A program made the position numbers and the translations under genes. A stretch of 36,593 nucleotides of DNA, from assembly GCF_000817785.2 (NCBI RefSeq), contig NZ_JTCM02000025.1, positions 38,869 to 75,461 on the forward strand, written 5' to 3'. This document shows, one piece after another, positions 32,103 through 36,593 of the stretch. Source of the stretch: Hassallia byssoidea VB512170 (lineage in GTDB: Bacteria; Cyanobacteriota; Cyanobacteriia; Cyanobacteriales; Nostocaceae). The number at the start of each line of letters is the position of its first letter. The first letter of the stretch is position 1. The notes below the pieces were generated by a model. It was not told the origin of the DNA. It searched no databases and was given only the letters and a program-made list of their open reading frames with translations.

Positions 32103-33242
32103 TTAAGACTTCTGCTTCGGAAGCGTCCCCTCAACACCTTCAACATACCAATCCATAGCCAATTGTCCCTTATCATCCAACACCTTACCCTGTGGAACTC
32201 GCACCACACCTTGTTGGTCTTTCACCGGACCATCAAAAGGATGTGCCGCACCTTTAATAAACTCATCGCGCTTTGCATTCACCAATTGCTGAACATCCCC
32301 AGGAATCACCTGATTCATTGGCGAAATATCTACCATTTCTTGACTAATACCATCCCAAACATCTTGAGATTTCCAAGTTCCATTAATCACAGACAAAGCT
32401 TTCTCAGTATAAAACTTGCCCCACTTATTAATAGCTGACGTTAAATGCGCTTTAGTTCCAAACTTACTCATATCAGTATTGTAACCAAAAGCAAAAATAC
32501 CCTTTTCTTCTGCTAATTGAATTGCAGCAGCCGAGTCAGTATGCTGTGACAAAATATCCGCACCCAAATTTACCAAAGCTTGCGCGGCTTCTCTTTCTTT
32601 CGTCGGTTCAAACCAACTTTGTACCCAAATTACTCTAACTTGTGCTTTGGGATTTGTTGCCCGCACTCCTTGAGTGAAAGCACCAATCCCGCGAATTACT
32701 TCGGGAATTGGATATGCACCGACAAAACCGATGATATTAGATTTTGTCATCTTGCCCGCAATCATTCCAGTTAAATATCGTGGTTCTTCAAAACGTCCTA
32801 AATAAGTGCCGACATTAACAGCGCGTTTGTATCCAGTACAATGTTCAAAGAAAACTTTTGGAAAGTCTTTTGCGACTTTGATTGTCGGGTTCATGAAGCC
32901 AAAAGAAGTTGTAAAAATCAACTTGTTTCCGTCTAAAGCTAGTTGACGAATTACCCTTTCAGCATCAGCACCAACGCTTACATTTTCTACAAAGGTAGTT
33001 CTCACCTTATCCTGTAAATTTGCCTGCAATTCTCTACGACCTAAATCATGGGCATAAGTCCAGCCAAAATCGTTTACAGGTCCAACATATATAAATCCTA
33101 CCTTGAGAGGTTCATTTGCAGCTATTGGCGAGGCTGTAGTAGACACTTCACCCTGTTGATTGGATTTTCTGCCAGTACACCCAGCAAAGGTAAAGCCAGC
33201 CCCTGATAAAGTGGCATACTTTAGAAAGTTACGACGATCCAT
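32103..33242 (-). CDS. BMP-family substrate-binding lipoprotein, set 2
   Basis: A 379-residue BMP protein. The signal peptide carries a twin-arginine motif (DRRNFLKYATLS) and a lipobox ending at Cys22 (TFAGC), so Tat export and lipidation are likely. Domain blocks include VGFIYVGPVNDFGWTYAHDLG, FTTSFGFMNPTIKVAKDFP, YLGRFEEPRYLTGMIAGKM, VRVIWVQSWFEPTKEREAAQ and ILSQHTDSAAAI. This subtype, with PVNDFGWTYAHD, differs clearly from set 1 and probably binds a different nucleobase or nucleoside. It heads set 2; the formamidase unit upstream is separated by a terminator. Confidence 0.93.
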   Translation of the reverse strand: MDRRNFLKYATLSGAGFTFAGCTGRKSNQQGEVSTTASPIAANEPLKVGFIYVGPVNDFGWTYAHDLGRRELQANLQDKVRTTFVENVSVGADAERVIRQLALDGNKLIFTTSFGFMNPTIKVAKDFPKVFFEHCTGYKRAVNVGTYLGRFEEPRYLTGMIAGKMTKSNIIGFVGAYPIPEVIRGIGAFTQGVRATNPKAQVRVIWVQSWFEPTKEREAAQALVNLGADILSQHTDSAAAIQLAEEKGIFAFGYNTDMSKFGTKAHLTSAINKWGKFYTEKALSVINGTWKSQDVWDGISQEMVDISPMNQVIPGDVQQLVNAKRDEFIKGAAHPFDGPVKDQQGVVRVPQGKVLDDKGQLAMDWYVEGVEGTLPKQKS

Positions 33243-33446
33243 ATTGAAAAAGATTTTTTATTGGTAGCAGCAACAGAAATATACAATCATCTATTTGCCT
33301 GATTTTAGTTTTTTGCTGTGTTCGGTAACTTACTTAAAAATTGTCATAATAATGATTTCGATTATACTAAATTTTGGTTAGAAAGCGATACGAATTTTGT
33401 TAATTACATTTATACTACAATATAAGCGATCGCCTAGCTAACAACT

Positions 33447-33482
33447 CAAAAAATGTAGGTAAAGTAAATAACCTTACCTACA
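33447..33482 (-). terminator. Rho-independent terminator after the TSUP gene
   Basis: On the minus strand TGTAGGTAA pairs with TTACCTACA (33474-33482 with 33454-33462) and is followed by a run of T (33447-33453), 27 bp past the TSUP stop. It should separate the formamidase-TSUP transcript from the BMP set-2 operon. A GTA-N8-TAC match inside it is likely coincidental. Confidence 0.7.
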
Positions 33483-33508
33483 AAAAAAAGTGGTAATAAC
33501 ACCACTTG

Positions 33509-33880
33509 CTACCGGAAAAACAAATATCTACAACCAATCGCTAATAAAAAGATACCGTACAGCTTCTTCATTAATTCACTGCTAATAAACGGCTGATTGG
33601 CAAACAGCGCTCCAAATAAATTACCAACTATTAGACCAACTGCAATAAATACAGCATACTTAATATTGACATTACCGTTGCGATAATAAACAATTGCTGC
33701 TAAAATGCCGATTGGCAATATTTGAGCAGCAACTGAAGTGCCAGTAGCAAATTTCTGATCCATACCAATTAGTAAGACCATTGCAGGCACCATAATTGCA
33801 CCGCCACCGATACCAAACATACCGCCAGCAACGCCAGCGACTAAACCAATCAGCAGCATTTGAATGATTATGTTAGACAT
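33509..33880 (-). CDS. TSUP-family membrane protein, half length
   Basis: A 123-residue protein of the TauE/SafE (TSUP) family with the signature GLVAGVAGGMFGIGGGAIMVPAMVLL and four hydrophobic segments. Typical members have about 250 residues with two such halves. Single-half proteins exist in cyanobacteria and may dimerise, and there is no decayed second half in the flanking DNA. TSUP proteins move sulfite, sulfoacetate or other small anions; the substrate here is unknown. It begins 23 bp after the formamidase stop, so it is likely co-transcribed and could handle a small organic acid such as formate (inference). Confidence 0.82.
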   Translation of the reverse strand: MSNIIIQMLLIGLVAGVAGGMFGIGGGAIMVPAMVLLIGMDQKFATGTSVAAQILPIGILAAIVYYRNGNVNIKYAVFIAVGLIVGNLFGALFANQPFISSELMKKLYGIFLLAIGCRYLFFR

Positions 33881-33903
33881 AAAAAACGTTGGTAAATTGT
33901 TAA

Positions 33904-34869
33904 TTATAAACTAATTTGCTTTGTAAATATTGACTTTGGCAGCATTCCGTGAACGCCTTTTTGGGGACTGTTCACAACTTGAGTAATGCGGAAATTCACA
34001 GATATACTACACAATACATAAGCATCTTCTGGCGACAAATTTGCAAAGCGTTCCAGAAAATTAATCATGTTTTTTACAGCAAATTCTAAAGCTTCATCTA
34101 AAGTTTGACCAAACCCCATTGTAATGATATCGGTAGGAGTTTCGGCGATGGGTGTTGTTAGTTGCAAATCTTTGCGAATTTTAAGCTCAATTGTACCGTT
34201 CATCGAAGTTTCAATCGCGGTAACATTAACTTCACCGTCTCCTTGTGCGGAATGTCCATCACCAATAGAAAATAATCCACCAGCAACAAAAATAGGCAAA
34301 AATACTCTAGAATCAATTTGCAATTCGCGGTTGTCGATATTACCGCCATAACAACCAGGAGGAATTGAATTTCGGGATGTTTCGGGAGTAGCGACACCAA
34401 GAATACCAAAAAAGGGTTTGAGGGGAATTTTAATGTTACTACCTGTAGGAAATTCAGTGATATTATTTTCTAAATCGAGAGGAATGAATCTCAGGGCAGG
34501 TTGAGTAAACTGGTGTGGTAAAACTCCCCAACCTGTACGAATTGCATTGAAACCAACAGGTAAACTCGGTTTAATTGCCTTTAATTTTACCTCCAAAACA
34601 TCCCCCGCTTCCGCTCCCCGTATATAAATTGGTCCAGTAAGTAAATGCGGTCCTACACCAACTTTGCGTTCTGGGGCAAGATTTTCGCAAATGTCAATAA
34701 ATTCTGGCGTCAGAAATTCCGATGGTGCTTTGTCGTAAATGTAGTAACCAGTGTAAGTTTCCACATCAACCGTATCCCCAGAATCTACAGTCAGTGCTGG
34801 TTCTAGCTGTTGGGAGAAACCACCTAAATGAACGGTTTTCTTGGTGGCTTTTAAAATGTGGTGAGTCAT
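33904..34869 (-). CDS. Acetamidase/formamidase
   Basis: A 321-residue FmdA_AmdA family amidase that hydrolyses formamide or acetamide to ammonia and the acid. Landmarks: DTVDVETYTG, VGPHLLTGPIYIRGAEAGDVLEV, IPPGCYGGNIDNRELQIDSRVFLPIFVAGGLFSIGDGHSAQGDGEV, in which the GDGHSAQGDGE metal site is intact, and AYVLCSISVNFRITQVVN. I start at ATG 34869 (MTHHILKA), the usual N-terminus, not TTG 34929, which may overlap the promoter. A candidate NtcA site lies upstream at 34958-34971. It probably forms a unit with the TSUP gene. Confidence 0.93.
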   Translation of the reverse strand: MTHHILKATKKTVHLGGFSQQLEPALTVDSGDTVDVETYTGYYIYDKAPSEFLTPEFIDICENLAPERKVGVGPHLLTGPIYIRGAEAGDVLEVKLKAIKPSLPVGFNAIRTGWGVLPHQFTQPALRFIPLDLENNITEFPTGSNIKIPLKPFFGILGVATPETSRNSIPPGCYGGNIDNRELQIDSRVFLPIFVAGGLFSIGDGHSAQGDGEVNVTAIETSMNGTIELKIRKDLQLTTPIAETPTDIITMGFGQTLDEALEFAVKNMINFLERFANLSPEDAYVLCSISVNFRITQVVNSPQKGVHGMLPKSIFTKQISL

Positions 34870-34957
34870 CGCCGCAGTTTGTACTTGCTCAGTATTATTG
34901 CTTAAGATAGCGGGTTTGATGTCTACCAACTCATTTTTTATCCAATTTGGTTAATTT

Positions 34958-34971
34958 GTAGCTCAAACTAC
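34958..34971 (-). promoter_or_regulatory. Candidate NtcA site upstream of formamidase
   Basis: GTAGCTCAAACTAC fits GTAN8TAC and is symmetric one base further inward (GTAG...CTAC). On the minus strand an AT-rich GGATAAAAAAT lies about 17 bp downstream, where a -10 box might be, and the ATG at 34869 follows at a normal leader distance. Nitrogen control of an amidase is expected biology, but no experiment is implied. Confidence 0.45.
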
Positions 34972-35089
34972 CAGAAATGTATCATTTTAGTTACACAAAA
35001 GCTAATTTTTGTTTAAATTAACACATGAACAGTCAATCTAAAGTTAGAAAGATACAAATTCTTGATTTTTAGTTTTTGCGAGGATAAAA

Positions 35090-35494
35090 ATGGCTTTTCT
35101 AACTTATGATTGGAGTTTCGTCTATCTTCTTGCTCAGAGTAACCAAAGTTCTGGTAGCGCTGGGGGAAGTTTCTTTAGCTTTATTTTTGGGCTTGCTGCT
35201 TATATTTTCGGTTCATATTGCTTCTACAAAATCTATCAGAAACTAGGAGAACCAAACGCTTGGTTTGCTTGGATTCCGATTTTAAATAACTGGATTATGT
35301 ACAAAGCAGGAGGTCAGTCACCTTGGTGGACTATTGCAATTTTCATTCCTTTGGTGAATTTTGTTGCTTTGATTTTCCTCATCATCGCCTTTGTTAATGT
35401 TGTGAAAAAGCTTGGTAAGAATCCTTGGCTAATTTTGTTGATGATTATTCCGATAGTTAACTTTGTAGTTCTGTATAATTTTGCCTTTGGTTAA
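35090..35494 (+). CDS. DUF5684-type small membrane protein
   Basis: A 134-residue membrane protein with three or four hydrophobic helices and the motif FYKIYQKLGEPNAWFAWIPILNNW, followed by IPLVNFVALIFLIIAFVNVVKKLGKNPWL and IIPIVNFVVLY. This repeated 'P(I/L)(L/V)N' pattern is that of DUF5684 proteins, which have no known function. GAGG lies 8 bases before ATG 35090. It is followed 34 bp later by the secreted-protein gene and might share its transcript. Confidence 0.82.
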   Translation: MAFLTYDWSFVYLLAQSNQSSGSAGGSFFSFIFGLAAYIFGSYCFYKIYQKLGEPNAWFAWIPILNNWIMYKAGGQSPWWTIAIFIPLVNFVALIFLIIAFVNVVKKLGKNPWLILLMIIPIVNFVVLYNFAFG

Positions 35495-35528
35495 TTGAAG
35501 AATCAAAAGGAATTAAAAAACAACAAAA

Positions 35529-36071
35529 ATGACAAATAAGTATTTTCTCCTTTGTTTAAGAAGTGCGATCGCAAAGCGACTCCAAAAAAGTATCGCCTAC
35601 TCGTGTGTCGCAGGTATTGCTCTTTTCCCAGCATTATCAGCTAACGCCGCCCAAGTTGAACTTAGCGTTTACAAATCATCAAATACACCAGCAGCAAACT
35701 GTCCGCAAAAGGTGATTGTGACAGAACAAAACGCGCCTTACTACGAAGGAGGGTATACTATTAACGGTTCAGCAAAATTAAGTTCTTTCGCTGAATCTTT
35801 TACTATCTCTAATACTGACCCTTTTAGTGTAACTTGGGTAGCAAATCTCAAGCCTGCATTTAGTAAATGTATCGCTGCTGGTAGTATCGTCAAATCTGGT
35901 ACTGAAGATAAAAATTCTGACTTCCATCTCCGCGTGCGGTTTACTGGTGGTAAAGTATTTTTAATTTTGGATATGACGGGTTTAAAAGATGCGAATAACT
36001 TCTTTCCTGTAATTACAAAAAAAGGTGTCACTGCTGGAAATCCTACTTGGAGTTGGGGTGGAACTGACTGA
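35529..36071 (+). CDS. Secreted hypothetical protein
   Basis: A 180-residue protein with a long Sec-type signal: a basic start (RSAIAKRLQKS), hydrophobic YSCVAGIALFPALS, and an ALSANA cleavage site, giving a mature chain from about residue 41 (AQVELSVYK). The mature part is beta-rich with two cysteines (Cys58 and Cys113 by my count) that could form a disulfide. I do not recognise a domain. It is likely periplasmic or exported. Confidence 0.78.
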   Translation: MTNKYFLLCLRSAIAKRLQKSIAYSCVAGIALFPALSANAAQVELSVYKSSNTPAANCPQKVIVTEQNAPYYEGGYTINGSAKLSSFAESFTISNTDPFSVTWVANLKPAFSKCIAAGSIVKSGTEDKNSDFHLRVRFTGGKVFLILDMTGLKDANNFFPVITKKGVTAGNPTWSWGGTD

Positions 36072-36096
36072 TTTTCACAAAAACGCCGCAAACGTT

Positions 36097-36126
36097 GTAG
36101 AGACGTTCCACACCGAACGTCTCTAC
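36097..36126. repeat. GTAGAGACGTTC hairpin, copy 5
   Basis: GTAGAGACGTTC-CACACC-GAACGTCTCTAC, a perfect 12-bp stem, between the convergent secreted-protein and ureG genes. A further hairpin ATGGTGGGCA/TGCCTACCAT lies at 36165-36185. Confidence 0.9.
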
Positions 36127-36216
36127 AATAGGTGTTCCAACACCCGACATGATATGATTAATATATGGTGGGCAATGCCTACCATTTTATCTATTAATGC
36201 TATTAATAATTATAAA

Positions 36217-36593
36217 TTAACAAATATTTTGAGAAACAAACTCAATTACCTCTTTTAATCCTTGTTTAATTTTTAAGTTAGTAAAAATAAACGGTTTCTC
36301 ACCACGCATTTTTTTAGCATCCCGTTCCATTACATTTAAATCTGCTTTATTTATCACTAATAAATCAGATTTAGTAATGCCGGGACTACCTTTGCGAGGA
36401 ATTTTATCGCCAGCAGCAACTAATTCCGGACTAAAGGTAGCTGCCAAATTATCGCCACCACTTTCTAAAAAGACTAAATCTAAATCAGGAAAACGCACTT
36501 CTAACTGTTCAATTGCTGCTAAATTCATCGAAGCATCTTCGCGAATAGCTGTGTGGGGACAACCACCAGTTTCTACACCCAAAATGCGATCGC
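36217..36593 (-). CDS. ureG: Urease accessory GTPase UreG, C-terminal part, with two internal deletions
   Basis: The frame stays open to the window edge, so the 5' part lies outside. Visible UreG motifs: [20 protein letters not shown] with the metal-binding [43 protein letters not shown] (G4 base-recognition NKxD) and [20 protein letters not shown]. Two blocks normal in UreG are missing: about 9 residues (the DLTIYVIDV strand) between PELV and AAGDK, and about 8 residues (the APYVGASL loop) between NKAD-L and NVM. Both deletions keep the frame. UreG delivers nickel to urease with GTP hydrolysis; loss of a core strand makes function doubtful. Confidence 0.88.
   Translation of the reverse strand, partial: DRILGVETGGCPHTAIREDASMNLAAIEQLEVRFPDLDLVFLESGGDNLAATFSPELVAAGDKIPRKGSPGITKSDLLVINKADLNVMERDAKKMRGEKPFIFTNLKIKQGLKEVIEFVSQNIC

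Noticed and set aside
33464-33477. GTA-N8-TAC match upstream of BMP set 2
   Set aside because: It lies within the loop and arm of a likely terminator hairpin and lacks a -10 box at the right distance.

Overview
The window reads as chromosomal DNA of a filamentous, Nostoc-like cyanobacterium. The evidence is the very frequent HIP1 octamer (GCGATCGC), heptanucleotide repeats of the CCCCACT and TTGATGG type, many small dispersed hairpins, a Uma2 (DUF820) gene, and several protein families typical of this group (phosphoketolase, the ArsM/ArsS pair, BMP-type nucleoside transporters). No rRNA, tRNA, CRISPR array or transposase was recognised.

Layout. 1-1343: GC-rich tandem repeat, then a three-gene operon ending in a VapB/VapC toxin-antitoxin pair. 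1421-1735: a 15-unit 21-bp minisatellite. 1760-4744 (minus): a small unknown gene and phosphoketolase. 5338-8353 (plus): an arsenic block, arsM - PiT transporter - arsS, the two enzymes known for arsenosugar synthesis. 8566-13168: polyphosphate-glucokinase-like ROK kinase, a membrane-anchored SDR, a DHFR-like protein, a MazEF-type module, and RNA 3'-phosphate cyclase (rtcA). 13547-15099: Uma2, a broken FAD-oxidase remnant, and a TPR protein.

15364-36593 is a nitrogen and nucleobase-salvage region. On the plus strand are the three hallmark genes of the URC uracil-degradation pathway: a GTP-cyclohydrolase-II-like URC1, a DUF1688 URC4, and uracil phosphoribosyltransferase (URC6/upp). Facing them are two complete sets of BMP-family nucleoside ABC transporter genes (lipoprotein, double ATPase, two permeases). 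Also present are a ureidoglycolate-lyase-like protein, an acetamidase/formamidase and the C-terminal part of UreG. The inferred theme is uptake of nucleosides or nucleobases and release of urea, formamide or ammonia from them.

The region shows gene decay and insertion. Set 1 is split by a HicB antitoxin with a beheaded HicA and by a zeta-toxin-like pair. Set 2 is split by a polysaccharide deacetylase; one of its permeases carries an in-frame TGA where a Trp codon is expected, and the other a double compensating frameshift. UreG lacks two internal blocks. A 47-bp fragment of the rtcA 3' end flanks mazEF. Coordinates were worked out by eye, and family assignments rest on recognised motifs, not database searches.
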